A stretch of 64,000 nt of DNA, taken from assembly GCF_027497255.1 (NCBI RefSeq), contig NZ_CP114903.1, positions 4,464,001 through 4,528,000 of the forward strand. The letters are read 5' to 3'. The notes under the pieces are model-generated. The model ran no database searches and was not told the origin of the DNA. It saw nothing but the letters and a program-made list of their open reading frames with translations. Both the position numbers and the translations under genes were made by a program. Positions 32,655 through 41,867 of the stretch are shown in pieces. The stretch is from Micromonospora sp. WMMD882 (GTDB taxonomy: Bacteria; Actinomycetota; Actinomycetes; Mycobacteriales; Micromonosporaceae). How positions within the stretch are numbered: position 1 is the stretch's first letter; each line of letters starts with the position of its first letter.

Positions 32655-33071
32655 GTGCTGACAGCCGCGCAACGACTGCGGCGCAGCGACGACTTCGCCG
32701 CAGCGGTCCGTGGTGGGCGTCGTGCCGGCCGCGGCGCGGTCGTCGTCCACCTGAGTCTGCCGCCGACACCGGAGCCCACAGCACCGCTTTCGTCGGAGCC
32801 GGCGCGGAGCCCCGGGGTGGAGGAGATCTCCACCCCGACCCGCGCCGGCTTCGTCGTGTCCAAGGCGGTCGGCCCGGCCGTGGTCCGCAACAAGGTCCGC
32901 CGACGGCTGCGGCACCTGGTCCGGGAACGGCTCGACGCGCTGCCGGCCGGCAGCACGATCGTGGTACGTGCTCTTCCTCCGGCCGCCGACGCCGCGTACC
33001 TCCGGCTGGGCGCGGATCTGGACGGGGCCATCGCCGCCGTCCGGGCGCCCCGGAGCCGGCGGTCGCGGTGA
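32655..33071 (+). CDS. rnpA: Ribonuclease P protein component
   Basis: 138 residues, GTG start. [27 protein letters not shown] opens the family, and [24 protein letters not shown] is the RNR signature that contacts the RNA. An extra Pro/Ser-rich insert at about residues 42-60 separates strands. It works with RNase P RNA (not in the window) to mature tRNA 5' ends. Its TGA overlaps the yidD GTG. Confidence 0.95.
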   Translation: MLTAAQRLRRSDDFAAAVRGGRRAGRGAVVVHLSLPPTPEPTAPLSSEPARSPGVEEISTPTRAGFVVSKAVGPAVVRNKVRRRLRHLVRERLDALPAGSTIVVRALPPAADAAYLRLGADLDGAIAAVRAPRSRRSR

Positions 33072-33355
33072 GCGGCGCGACCACCACCCCCCGGGCCACG
33101 ACACTCGGTGCCCGGGTGCTGGTGGGGCCGATCATCGCGTACCGTCGTTGGATAAGCCCGGCACTGCCGGCCCGTTGTCGGTTCTACCCGTCGTGCAGCG
33201 CGTACGGCCTGGAGGCCGTCGTCCGGCACGGCGCGTTACGGGGAGCCGGCCTGACGATCCGGCGGCTGCTGCGCTGCCACCCCTTCCACCCCGGTGGGTA
33301 TGACCCGGTGCCGGAGCCGGGCGGCCGCCGCCGTGCCGACGTGACTGGAGCCTGA
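33068..33355 (+). CDS. yidD: Membrane protein insertion efficiency factor YidD
   Basis: 95 residues from a GTG that overlaps the rnpA stop (GTGA). The family stretch [26 protein letters not shown] with its cysteines and [13 protein letters not shown] are present. It supports YidC-dependent insertion at the inner face of the membrane. Three bases separate it from yidC. Confidence 0.95.
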   Translation: MSGATTTPRATTLGARVLVGPIIAYRRWISPALPARCRFYPSCSAYGLEAVVRHGALRGAGLTIRRLLRCHPFHPGGYDPVPEPGGRRRADVTGA

Positions 33356-33358
33356 GAA

Positions 33359-34345
33359 TTGAGTCTCGACTGGATCTACTATGCGATTTCGTGGATCCTG
33401 CTGGCCTGGCATTCGGCCTGGGACGCCATCGGGGTGTCGGACGCTGAGGTCGCGGGGACGAACTGGGCCTGGATCCTGGCCATCGTGTTCCTGGTGGTCA
33501 CCGTACGGGTGATCCTGTTCCCGGTCTTCGTCAAGCAGATCAAGTCGCAGCGGGCCATGCAGGCGCTGCAGCCGCAGGTCAAGGCGCTGCAGGAGAAGCA
33601 CAAGGGTGACCGGGAGACGCTCCAGAAGGAGATGATGGAGCTCTACCGGAAGGAAAAGGCCAACCCGTTGATGGGCTGCCTTCCGATGTTCCTCCAGATC
33701 CCGGTGTTCCTCGGCCTCTTCCACGTGCTGCGTCGCCTGGACCCGGCCAACCAGGGCAAGACCCTCTACGGCTGGACGGTCGCGCAGTTCGACAGCGCGT
33801 CGGCGGCGACGCTGTTCACCGCCCCGATCGCCGGCAAGTTCGGCTCCACCGCCGACGAGCTGGCCCGGCTCGGCGCGAACGGCACCACGGTCAAGATCAT
33901 GGCCGGCGTGCTGGTCCTGGTGATGATGGGCACCACCTACCTGACCAGCCGCCAGATGATCCTCAAGACCGGTTGGGCGGAGGATCCGCAGCAGCGGATG
34001 ATCCAGCGGCTGATGCTCTACGGCATCCCGGCGTCGCTGCTGATCTCCGGCGCGATCTTCCCGATCGGTGTGATCATCTACTGGGTCACGAACAACCTCT
34101 TCACCCTCGGCCAGCAGCAGTGGGTGCTGCGCAAGTTCCCGCCGCCGCCGAACCTGACCGCCGCCAAGGCGGGCTCCGCGACCCGCAACCCGGCGCAGCC
34201 GGCCAAGGCGACCGGTCTGCTCGGGCGGAAGAAGCCCGCCCCGCAGGTGCCGGTCAAGCCCGCCGCCCCCAAGGTCGCCGGGCCGAAGCCGGGCGCGAAG
34301 CCGGTCAACCCGAAGAAGAACCGGCCCGCCAAGCGGCAGGGCTGA
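33359..34345 (+). CDS. yidC: Membrane protein insertase YidC (Oxa1 type)
   Basis: 328 residues, probably from a TTG with GGAG eight bases upstream. Membrane helices lie at about 32-55, 105-125, 178-200 and 230-258; there is no large periplasmic domain, as in Gram-positive types. The hydrophilic-groove Arg is likely in VTVRVILFPVFVKQ. A basic Lys/Pro-rich tail (about 265-328) suits ribosome binding. It inserts and folds membrane proteins alone or with SecYEG. Confidence 0.95.
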   Translation: MSLDWIYYAISWILLAWHSAWDAIGVSDAEVAGTNWAWILAIVFLVVTVRVILFPVFVKQIKSQRAMQALQPQVKALQEKHKGDRETLQKEMMELYRKEKANPLMGCLPMFLQIPVFLGLFHVLRRLDPANQGKTLYGWTVAQFDSASAATLFTAPIAGKFGSTADELARLGANGTTVKIMAGVLVLVMMGTTYLTSRQMILKTGWAEDPQQRMIQRLMLYGIPASLLISGAIFPIGVIIYWVTNNLFTLGQQQWVLRKFPPPPNLTAAKAGSATRNPAQPAKATGLLGRKKPAPQVPVKPAAPKVAGPKPGAKPVNPKKNRPAKRQG

Positions 34346-34554
34346 CCGACCCACCGGCCGCCGCCGGGCACCCCTGGCGGCGGCCGGATCCGTACCGTGC
34401 GGCGGACGGCCGACACCGGGGCGGATCCCGCGCGGTCGCGCGGTCACGGGCGACACTGCCCGTACAGACGTGCCCGGGGCACCGGCGAGACCTCCCGCCG
34501 CCCGGGGAACCAGCGGACCCGACGGTCCGGCCGAACGAAGTACGGAGATGAACC

Positions 34555-35151
34555 GTGACCGACACCAGCATCCCCCGCGCCGACCGGTCCCCGGAGGAGG
34601 ACAGCGCTCCGACCGCGGAGATCGAGGCCGACGTCGACGAGGCCGACGAGACCGTCGTCGACAAGGCCGGAGAGAAGAAGGCCCCGGGCGACGGCGACCT
34701 GTTCCGGCAGAGCGAGATCGCCGCCGACTACATCGAGGGCCTGCTCGACATCCTCGACTACGACGGTGACATCGACGAGCTGGTCTCGGGTGGCCGGCCG
34801 GTCGTCGAGGTCGTCGGCGCTCGTCTGGAGAGCCTGGTCGGGCAGCGCGGGGCCACCCTGGAGGCGCTCCAGGAACTGGCGCGACTGGCGGTCTTCCGGC
34901 AGACCGGCACCCCGAGCCGGCTGCTGCTGGACGTGGGCGGCTACCGGGCCAACCGCCGTAAGGAACTGGCGGCCGTCGCCAAGAACGCGGTGGAGAAGGT
35001 CAAGGAGCACGGTGAGCCGGTGCGGCTGGAGCCGATGTCCGCGTTCGAGCGCAAGTGCGTCCACGACGTGGTGAACGCGATGTCCGGCGTGGAGAGCGAG
35101 TCCGAGGGCGTCGAGCCGAACCGGCGGATCGTCGTCCGGCCGGTGGACTGA
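34555..35151 (+). CDS. jag: Jag/KhpB RNA-binding protein
   Basis: 198 residues, GTG start with GGAG seven bases upstream. The N-terminal 50 are acidic and disordered. A KH domain follows ([43 protein letters not shown]), then an R3H domain ([14 protein letters not shown] to [13 protein letters not shown]). There is no separate Jag-N domain. KhpB-like proteins bind RNA and influence cell division and envelope growth. It sits next to yidC, as in most bacteria. Confidence 0.92.
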   Translation: MTDTSIPRADRSPEEDSAPTAEIEADVDEADETVVDKAGEKKAPGDGDLFRQSEIAADYIEGLLDILDYDGDIDELVSGGRPVVEVVGARLESLVGQRGATLEALQELARLAVFRQTGTPSRLLLDVGGYRANRRKELAAVAKNAVEKVKEHGEPVRLEPMSAFERKCVHDVVNAMSGVESESEGVEPNRRIVVRPVD

Positions 35152-35155
35152 CCAG

Positions 35156-36100
35156 GTGACCGCCGACGCCACGGCAGGCGCTTCCGGCCCGGGTGGTACG
35201 CCACCCGGGCCGTCGCCTGTCTCCCCCCGCCCCACCACCGAGCCGTCCGGCGTCACCTCGGCCGGCCCGCCGGCCGAGTCCGACCTCCCGGAGGCACCTG
35301 CGCCGACCGGGTCCGATCTGCCGGCGAAGGCCGGCGCGTCGGCGGACGCCGACCTGCCGGTGGAGCCCGGCGCGCCGACGGGAGCCGATCTGCCGGCTGA
35401 GTTGGCCGAGTCGGCGCGGACGCTGTTCGGTGAGCGCCTGGACCTGGCCACCAGGTACGCTGAGCTCCTTGTCACCGACGGAGTGCTCCGGGGTCTCATC
35501 GGGCCCCGGGAGGCCCCAAGGATCTGGGACCGGCACCTGCTCAACTGCGCGGCGATCGCGGAACGGATCCCCGAGGGCGCGACGGTCGTCGACGTCGGCT
35601 CCGGCGCCGGCCTGCCCGGTCTGGTACTCGCCATCGCGCGGCCCGATCTCACCGTCACGCTTGTCGAACCGCTGGCCCGCCGTACCTCGTTCCTGGTCGA
35701 GGCGGTCGAAGGCCTCCGGCTCACCCGTACCGTCCGGGTGGTCCGGGGCCGCGCCGACGAGGCGGCGGCCGGCGTGAACGGACTCGCTCCGGTCAGCGCG
35801 GACGTCGTCACCGCCCGAGCGGTGGCGCCGCTGGACCGGTTGGCCGGCTGGTGCCTGCCGCTCACCGTCCGGGGTGGACGGCTGCTGGCGATGAAGGGTT
35901 CCTCGGCGGACGAGGAGGTCGCCGGGCACGCCGCGGCGGTGGCGCGGCTCGGAGGCGGAGACCCCGAGGTACGCCGGTGCGGTGTCGGGGTGATCGACCC
36001 GCCGACGATCGTCGTCGAGATCGTCCGGGAGCGGCTGGTCGGTCCGGTACGCAAACCACCCAGGGCGGCCCGGCGGGGCGGCCGACCCCGAGGACGCTGA
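35156..36100 (+). CDS. rsmG: 16S rRNA (guanine-N7) methyltransferase RsmG
   Basis: 314 residues. The methyltransferase core is at about 80-290, with the SAM loop [20 protein letters not shown] and the family helix [15 protein letters not shown]. The first 75 residues are an extra Pro/Ala/Ser-rich extension with four imperfect copies of an (S/A)DLP motif. If a later start is used this extension is non-coding, but there is no better ribosome binding site. The enzyme modifies G527 (E. coli numbering) of 16S rRNA; its loss gives low-level streptomycin resistance in other bacteria. The GTG lies four bases from the jag stop. Confidence 0.92.
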   Translation: MTADATAGASGPGGTPPGPSPVSPRPTTEPSGVTSAGPPAESDLPEAPAPTGSDLPAKAGASADADLPVEPGAPTGADLPAELAESARTLFGERLDLATRYAELLVTDGVLRGLIGPREAPRIWDRHLLNCAAIAERIPEGATVVDVGSGAGLPGLVLAIARPDLTVTLVEPLARRTSFLVEAVEGLRLTRTVRVVRGRADEAAAGVNGLAPVSADVVTARAVAPLDRLAGWCLPLTVRGGRLLAMKGSSADEEVAGHAAAVARLGGGDPEVRRCGVGVIDPPTIVVEIVRERLVGPVRKPPRAARRGGRPRGR

Positions 36101-36356
36101 CGTCGCCCGGCTCCCCGGTGGTGGTTGTGTCGTTGAACCGGTACGAGCCGGGCGCTGCTCAGCTTGTCGGCATGGACCTTCTCCGCCCGTGCGCCGTAGG
36201 CTGGCCGCGCGTCGATAGTGTGGGACGGACGGCAGCCGGTGTCCGGTGTCACGGGGCCACGGCAGTTCCCGCCCGGCCGTACGCTTCGGGGAGCGGGGCG
36301 CGGGTACGACAGCGACGGTGTGCGGACCGACCATCCGAAGCGGGCAGGGATGACAG

Positions 36357-37673
36357 GTGCATGACGACGGCAGGTACGACGATCCCGGGCTGACCGGACG
36401 GGGGGACTCCCCGGCGGCTGCCCCGGTTTCACGTGAAACCGATCAGGAGCGCTGGCCGGTGGAGATTCGCCGCCCGGCTGCCGATAGTGGCGGGCCGTTG
36501 CCCGCGGGTCTCGTCCCGGCCGCTGCCGGCGACGTCCCGGCATCCCTGTCGTCCGCCGGTCCCGACCGGACGCCACCGCAGGTGTACCGGTCCGCCAACG
36601 TCGCCGGTCGACAACCCGTCACGCCAGCGGTGGAGGTGGTCCAGTCGTACGTTTCCCTGGCCGTCCCGCAGCAACCCGCTCCGGCTGCGGTCTCCGCGCC
36701 GCCCTATGCCACCACCGACGCAACCACGTCGCCGGCCGGCTCTCCCGCCGCTCCCGACGACGCGTACGTTTCACGTGAAACTCCGACGCGCGAAGAGGAT
36801 GACCCACCGTTGGCTATGGAGGCTATGCGCGCCGTACAGATCCTGAATCCCAGTGGCGAGGTCACCATGCCGCGCCCCGACCGGACGAGGGTGATGTGCG
36901 TCGCGAACCAGAAAGGCGGCGTGGGTAAGACCACGACCACTGTGAACCTGGCGGTGGCGCTTGCCCTGCACGGGAACCGCGTGCTCGTGGTCGACCTGGA
37001 TCCGCAGGGCAACGCCTCGACCGGGCTCAACGTCCCCCACCACACGGGCGTGCCGGACGTCTACGACTGCCTGATCGACAGCGTCCCGCTGGAAGAGGTC
37101 GCCCAGGGGGTCGAGGGCATTCCGAACCTGTGGTGTGTGCCGGCCACCATAGATCTGGCCGGTGCGGAGATCGAACTGGTGTCGGTGGTGGCCCGCGAGT
37201 CACGGCTCCAGCGGGCGATCGCCGCCTACCCCGGCCACTTCGACTATGTTTTCATCGACTGCCCGCCGTCGCTCGGCCTGCTCACCGTGAACGCTCTGGT
37301 GGCCGCGCAGGAGGTGCTCATCCCGATCCAGTGCGAGTACTACGCGCTGGAGGGTCTGAACCAGCTCATCAACAACATCAACCTGGTCCGCAAGCACCTG
37401 AACCCGACGCTTGACGTCTCCACCATCCTGCTCACCATGTACGACCGGCGGACCCGTCTCGCCGACGCGGTCGAGCAGGACGTTCGGAACCACTTCGGGA
37501 ACAAGGTCCTCCAGGCGGTGATCCCCCGGAACGTCCGGGTCTCCGAGGCCCCGAGCTACGGGCAGTCGGTGATGACCTACGATCCCGGTTCACGAGGCGC
37601 CACCAGTTACTTCGCCGCTGCCCAGGAGATCGCCGAACGGGGGGCCAAGGAGCCGGTGAGCCGGAATGCGTAG
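36357..37673 (+). CDS. parA: Chromosome partition ATPase ParA
   Basis: 438 residues from a GTG with AGGGA eight bases upstream. The ATPase part starts near residue 170: CVANQKGGVGKTTTTVNLAV (deviant Walker A with signature Lys), VVDLDPQGNASTG and FIDCPPSLGLL. The first 160 residues are Pro/Ala-rich and contain VSRET twice, each encoded by a perfect parS site. A shorter product from ATGs near 36814 is possible. ParA drives origin segregation with ParB and, in related filamentous bacteria, works with polar growth proteins. Confidence 0.93.
   Translation: MHDDGRYDDPGLTGRGDSPAAAPVSRETDQERWPVEIRRPAADSGGPLPAGLVPAAAGDVPASLSSAGPDRTPPQVYRSANVAGRQPVTPAVEVVQSYVSLAVPQQPAPAAVSAPPYATTDATTSPAGSPAAPDDAYVSRETPTREEDDPPLAMEAMRAVQILNPSGEVTMPRPDRTRVMCVANQKGGVGKTTTTVNLAVALALHGNRVLVVDLDPQGNASTGLNVPHHTGVPDVYDCLIDSVPLEEVAQGVEGIPNLWCVPATIDLAGAEIELVSVVARESRLQRAIAAYPGHFDYVFIDCPPSLGLLTVNALVAAQEVLIPIQCEYYALEGLNQLINNINLVRKHLNPTLDVSTILLTMYDRRTRLADAVEQDVRNHFGNKVLQAVIPRNVRVSEAPSYGQSVMTYDPGSRGATSYFAAAQEIAERGAKEPVSRNA
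36426..36439. promoter_or_regulatory. parS site 1
   Basis: Perfect palindrome GTTTCACGTGAAAC, within the N-terminal coding part of parA, read there as VSRET. Confidence 0.95.
36768..36781. promoter_or_regulatory. parS site 2
   Basis: Perfect palindrome GTTTCACGTGAAAC, also inside parA and also read as VSRET, shortly before the ATPase domain. Confidence 0.95.
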
Positions 37674-37700
37674 TGCGGAAAAGTCGCTGGGAGGCGTCGT

Positions 37701-38792
37701 ATGAAGAACCGTCCGCGTGGCGGACTGGGCCGAGGGCTCGGGGCACTGATCCCGACCGCCCCCGTGGAGACGCCGGAAACCACGACACCCGCTCCGCCGG
37801 CCGTCGTCGACCCGACCCCGCCGGTCACCGCAGTACCCGCCGAATCTCCCGGTAACTCCACCGCCCCGGTGGTCACGCCCACCGCCCCGGCTGTTGCGCC
37901 GCCCAGCGTCCCGGTGGTGTCGCCGGAGCCGACGGGTCCTGCGCTCGCTCCGGTGCCCGGAGCGCATTTCGCGGAGATCCCGGTCGACGCGATCATTCCG
38001 AACCCGAAGCAGCCCCGGCAGGTCTTCGACGAGGATGCGCTGGAAGAGTTGAAGACCTCGATCGAGCAGGTTGGCTTCCTCCAGCCCATCGTGGTACGCC
38101 AGCTCGACGACCAGAAGTACGAACTGGTGATGGGCGAGCGCCGCTGGCGGGCCGCGCAGGCCGTCGGTCGGGAGAACATTCCCGCGATCGTGCGGGACAC
38201 CCGGGACGACGCGATGCTGCGGGACGCGCTCCTGGAGAACATCCACCGGGCCAACCTCAACCCGCTGGAAGAGGCGGCCGCGTACCAGCAACTGCTGGAG
38301 GAGTTCGGGGCCACCCACGAGGAGCTCGCCCGGCGCATCGGTCGGAGCCGTCCGCAGATCTCGAACACGATCCGGTTGCTCAACCTGCCGGCTCAGGTGC
38401 AGCGGCGGGTCGCAGCCGGGGTGCTCTCGGCCGGGCACGCCCGGGCGCTCCTGAGCCTGGACGAAGCCGAAGCCCAGGAGCAGTTGGCGTTGCGTATCGT
38501 GGCCGAAGGTCTCTCGGTACGCGCGACCGAGGAGATCGTCTCCCTCGCGTTGAGCGACGGCGAGACGAAGCCGCCGACGGCCCGACGCCGCCCGAAGGCG
38601 CACGCCCCCGCGCTCACTGATCTGGCGGACCGCCTCTCCGACCGGTTCGACACCCGGGTCAAGGTCGACATCGGGCGGAGCAAGGGCAAGATCACCATCG
38701 AGTTCGCCACCGTGGACGACCTCGAACGAATCGTCGGGATCATCGGCGTTGGGCAGGACGAGGGCGTCGGGCAGGACGAGCCGGAGGACTGA
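37701..38792 (+). CDS. parB: Chromosome partition protein ParB
   Basis: 363 residues, GGGAGG six bases before the ATG. Order: N-terminal Arg-rich ParA-contact segment ([16 protein letters not shown]), a Pro/Thr-rich linker, the CTP-binding ParB domain with [12 protein letters not shown] and box [17 protein letters not shown], the helix-turn-helix reading parS ([19 protein letters not shown]), and a C-terminal dimer domain ([21 protein letters not shown]). It loads at parS and spreads along DNA by CTP switching. Confidence 0.96.
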   Translation: MKNRPRGGLGRGLGALIPTAPVETPETTTPAPPAVVDPTPPVTAVPAESPGNSTAPVVTPTAPAVAPPSVPVVSPEPTGPALAPVPGAHFAEIPVDAIIPNPKQPRQVFDEDALEELKTSIEQVGFLQPIVVRQLDDQKYELVMGERRWRAAQAVGRENIPAIVRDTRDDAMLRDALLENIHRANLNPLEEAAAYQQLLEEFGATHEELARRIGRSRPQISNTIRLLNLPAQVQRRVAAGVLSAGHARALLSLDEAEAQEQLALRIVAEGLSVRATEEIVSLALSDGETKPPTARRRPKAHAPALTDLADRLSDRFDTRVKVDIGRSKGKITIEFATVDDLERIVGIIGVGQDEGVGQDEPED

Positions 38793-38811
38793 CCCGCCCG
38801 CCCCAGCGAAT

Positions 38812-38849
38812 ACGACCGCGCCCGGCACCACCCGGGTGGCGGTCGTTTC
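38812..38849 (+). terminator. Terminator after parB
   Basis: ACGACCGCGCCCGG (38812-38825) pairs, with one bulge, with CCGGGTGGCGGTCGT (38832-38846) and is followed by TTTCT. It lies 20 bases past the parB stop, ending the rpmH-parB series. Confidence 0.7.
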
Positions 38850-38866
38850 TCGTGGGGCTAGCGGCC

Positions 38867-38880
38867 GTTTCACGTGAAAC
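38867..38880. promoter_or_regulatory. parS site 3
   Basis: Perfect palindrome GTTTCACGTGAAAC in the non-coding region after parB and its terminator. Confidence 0.95.
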
Positions 38881-39431
38881 GGGCGGCACCTGACAGATTT
38901 CAGAGGCCGCAGGGACTGTCCTCGTGGCGCGCGCCGCCCCGCTCTCTCCGTCGCCCCCAGATCGCCGAAACTGCGCCTTCTTTCACGGTCGATACCGCGA
39001 CATCACCGAACTGGACGGAGGGGCGCACGCCTCGGCCCAGGGCACCGGGAGGGAAGGCCACCGGGAGGGAAGGGCCACCACCTGAGCGGGACCGGACACC
39101 TACGGACCGCGCGGGACACTACCGAGCGGGACGACGGGCACTGCCGAGATACACGGGCACCCACCGGACTCGACGGAAACCTACGGGCTGGCACGTCGTC
39201 GCGCACCGCCCACTTACTGACGTCGTTGCGCAGCACCACATCGGGCTCGACGGGTACCTACGGGCTGCACGGCCGTCAGGGGGTGCAAGCAGCAGGCGAG
39301 AGGCGGGACAGTGGGAGCTCACGACAGCCGGGCGGTACGTCGAGAAGTGTCGCCGTACGGGCGGAACAACTCAGGGTCCAATCACCTGGTCCTGCCGCAC
39401 CTCACAGCCGGCGATCTGGACGGGAAGAAAG

Positions 39432-39539
39432 TTATCCACAGGCTGTTGGCCAGACGATCCGCTATCCACAGGAGTTATCCACAGGCAGCCCCGTTTCACG
39501 TGAAACAGCGCGTGAAACGGGGTGCAGCCCTGTGGATGA
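39432..39539. promoter_or_regulatory. DnaA-box cluster interleaved with parS site 4
   Basis: TTATCCACA at 39432-39440 and 39475-39483 are perfect. CTATCCACA at 39462-39470 and TGTGGATGA at 39531-39539 each have one mismatch. parS lies between the third and fourth box. No start codon of a supported gene is close, so this is not an ordinary promoter site. Confidence 0.75.
39493..39506. promoter_or_regulatory. parS site 4
   Basis: Perfect palindrome GTTTCACGTGAAAC, with an extra half-site-like GCGTGAAAC directly after at about 39509-39518. DnaA boxes lie on both sides. Confidence 0.95.
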
Positions 39540-39699
39540 AGCGGTGTGACGGCGGTCTCGTCGGCGGTCGAACGAACAAAATTCGGCATCTCGGACCGGA
39601 CCACTGCGGGCCGTTGGCCGTTCCGCACTTCCGGCGGCGACGACCTGTCGAGCGACGGCCCGCCGATCATCCCGACCACCGATCACCCCGATCCGCCGT

Positions 39700-39825
39700 C
39701 GATCGCGACCCGCCGACCCGCCGACCCGCGACGACGCCGTCGATCACGACTCACCGACCCACGACGACGCCGTCGACGATCACGGCCCACCGACCCACGA
39801 CGGCCCACCGACCCACGACGAACCG
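39700..39825. repeat. Degenerate ACCCACGACGAC-type repeat
   Basis: Repeated short words (CACCGACCCACGACG, CGACGCCGTCGA) with irregular spacing in the gap before the HIT-like gene. Probably simple-sequence expansion. No gene supported. Confidence 0.5.
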
Positions 39826-39994
39826 TCACGGAGGTGTCAACCCCGACAAGGCGCAGAGCGGACCTCCGAACTTCCGTTCCTCGCTCGCCGGTGGACGTGC
39901 TGCCGCCTGGCCAGGATGGACCCAGCGACGACATGGACGACAGGTGTCGGGTGAAACCGCAGGTTCGGGTGGGGACAGCGGTCGCGGACTCGGT

Positions 39995-40000
39995 TAGGGT
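39995..40000 (+). promoter_or_regulatory. Probable -10 box, leaderless HIT-like gene
   Basis: TAGGGT ends seven bases before the GTG at 40008, and no ribosome binding site is seen. Confidence 0.5.
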
Positions 40001-40007
40001 CAGCGTC

Positions 40008-40772
40008 GTGCCCGAAAACCCGCCCCAGCCCCCCGACTTCACCCAGTGGCCCTCCTTCCCCTTCGAGGGGGATCTTCGCGTCAAGCGTCTCGACGACCCG
40101 GTGCCGGTCGAGCCTCTCCGGAAGGGTGAGGGGGATCGGGAGTGCACCGCCTGTTCCGCTCCGGACGAGGCGTACATCTGGGTGGGGGAACGATGGCGGG
40201 TCCGGGCGATGGACCGGCCGACGGGCCTGCCGATGGTGTTGATCCTGGAGTCCCGGTCGCACTTCGATCTGGGCGACCTGCCGAATCTGCTCGCCGCCGA
40301 GCTGGGTGTGATGACGGTGCGGCTGGAGCGGGCGATCCGCTCCCTGGACGGGGTGGCCCGGGTGCACGTCAACCGGTGGGGTGACGGCTCCTCCCACCTG
40401 CACCTGTGGTTCCTGGCCCGGCCGTACGGTCGGCTGCAACTGCGCGGGACGTTCCTGTCGCTGTGGGATTCCATCCTGCCGCCGATCTCCGACGAGCAGT
40501 GGCGGGAGAATCTCGCTCTGGTGGCCGCCTGGCTCGGCGAGTTCGGCGGCCGGCCGCTGGCTGAGCCGTCCCGGATCCAGTGGCAGGCCCCGGCGAGGTT
40601 CGGCGCGCCCTCCTCGTTGGCGGACGCGGTCACGCCGAGAGAGGGCGAGGGCGGCTCGGTGATCGAGGCGGCCGAGGAGACCGACGAGCCGGTGGGCCGG
40701 ATCCCTGCGCCACGCACCGACCCGGACCCGATCGAGGCGACCGGTGGAGCCCGGACGACCGAGCCGATCTGA
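40008..40772 (+). CDS. HIT-like hypothetical protein
   Basis: 254 residues from a leaderless-type GTG. The N-terminal half has ECTACSAPDEAYIWVGERWRV, a Cys pair and HIT-like sheet, and MVLILESRSHFDLGDL. HVNRWGDGSSHLHLWFLARPYG gives an H-x-H-x-W motif in place of the classical HxHxH. The C-terminal 50 residues are acidic and disordered. A similar gene (mycobacterial Rv3916c) is also found near parB and cwlM. Enzyme activity is uncertain because the HIT triad is incomplete. Confidence 0.8.
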   Translation: MPENPPQPPDFTQWPSFPFEGDLRVKRLDDPVPVEPLRKGEGDRECTACSAPDEAYIWVGERWRVRAMDRPTGLPMVLILESRSHFDLGDLPNLLAAELGVMTVRLERAIRSLDGVARVHVNRWGDGSSHLHLWFLARPYGRLQLRGTFLSLWDSILPPISDEQWRENLALVAAWLGEFGGRPLAEPSRIQWQAPARFGAPSSLADAVTPREGEGGSVIEAAEETDEPVGRIPAPRTDPDPIEATGGARTTEPI

Positions 40773-40844
40773 GGACGGCGTCTCGACGACCGAGGCACGC
40801 CGGCAGCCCCGCTGAAGATGGCGCCTCGACGACCGGGACGAGAG

Positions 40845-41867
40845 TCAGGCGGAGCGGACGGCGGCTCGGGCCACCAGCGATCCGAGCAGCCGCCCGAAGT
40901 CGAGCCCGGCGGCCTGGACCGCCAGCGGCAGCAGCGACGTCTCGGTCATCCCCGGTGAGACGTTCACCTCCAGCACGTGCGGCTGGCCGGCGTCGTCCAC
41001 GATCATGTCGACCCGGGAGAGATCCCGTAGACCGAGGGCGTCGTGCGCGGCCAGGGCGACCTCGGCGACCCGGTCGGCCGCTTCCGGTTCGAGCCGGGCC
41101 GGGGTGTGCCAGGTGGTCCGGCCGGCGGTGTAGCGGGCGGCGTAGTCGTAGAGGCCGTTTCGGGGCACGATCTCGACCGCCGGCAACGCGCGCGGCCCCT
41201 CACCGAGATCGACCACGGACACCGCCACGTCCATACCGGGCACGTACCGCTCGACCAGGGCGGTCGAGTCGTACGCGAAGCAGCCGACCATCGCCGCGGG
41301 CAGCGCGGCGGCGTCCCGGACGACGGCCGCGCCGAGGCCGGAGCCGCCCTGTGCGGGCTTCACCATGACCGGCAGGCCGAGCCGGTCGACGATCCGCTCC
41401 AGCACCGCCACCGCGCCGAGCTCGGAGAACCGGTCGTGCGGCAGGGCCACCCAGTCGGGGGTGGGGATGCCGGCCTCCCGGAGCACCGTCTTGGCGGAGG
41501 GTTTGTCCCAGGCCAGTCGGGCGGAGCGGGCGTCGCAGCCGACGTACGGGACACCGCACAGGTCGAGGACGCCGCGCAGCGAGCCGTCCTCGCCGGTCGC
41601 CCCGTGCAGGGCGATCACCACCGCGTCCGGCGCGTCGGCGGACAGGGCGGGCAGCAACGCGACATCGGCGTCCCGCAGCTCCGCGTCGACGCCGGCCGCG
41701 CGGAGCGCGTCGAGCACCCGGCGCCCCGACTTCAGGGAGACGTCCCGCTCGTACGACAGTCCGCCGGCCAGGACGAGGACCCGCAGGTCCCCGGCGGCCG
41801 GGCCGGACGGCGTGTCGCTGGTGGAGCCGGGGTGGTCGACGGGGGTGACAGCCATACCGGAGATCAT
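40845..41867 (-). CDS. D-Ala-D-Ala ligase-like ATP-grasp protein
   Basis: 340 residues from an ATG that overlaps the aminotransferase stop (ATGA); a second ATG four codons later is possible. The family start LRVLVLAGGLSYERDVSLKSGRRV, ALHGATGEDGSLRGVLDLCGVPYVG, the ATP-grasp segment VMVKPAQGGSGLGAAV and the end HVLEVNVSPGMTETSLLPLAV are all visible. The real cell-wall ddl may be elsewhere; this copy could make or tailor another dipeptide. Its tight coupling to an aminotransferase suggests an amino acid-linked substrate. Confidence 0.85.
   Translation of the reverse strand: MISGMAVTPVDHPGSTSDTPSGPAAGDLRVLVLAGGLSYERDVSLKSGRRVLDALRAAGVDAELRDADVALLPALSADAPDAVVIALHGATGEDGSLRGVLDLCGVPYVGCDARSARLAWDKPSAKTVLREAGIPTPDWVALPHDRFSELGAVAVLERIVDRLGLPVMVKPAQGGSGLGAAVVRDAAALPAAMVGCFAYDSTALVERYVPGMDVAVSVVDLGEGPRALPAVEIVPRNGLYDYAARYTAGRTTWHTPARLEPEAADRVAEVALAAHDALGLRDLSRVDMIVDDAGQPHVLEVNVSPGMTETSLLPLAVQAAGLDFGRLLGSLVARAAVRSA

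Larger units (their letters stand above)
38881..40007. other. Long intergenic region after parB
   Basis: About 1.1 kb. It holds parS site 4, a cluster of DnaA boxes at 39432-39539 and short GC-rich repeats. Several frames are open (one plus-strand frame spans 38874-39503), but their translations are Arg/Gly/Pro-rich without order or a good start, so I call no gene. Confidence 0.6.

Noticed and set aside
38874..39503. Possible gene after parB starting inside parS site 3
   Set aside because: Start codon falls within a parS site, there is no ribosome binding site, the composition is Arg/Pro/Gly-rich, and it runs through DnaA boxes and parS site 4.
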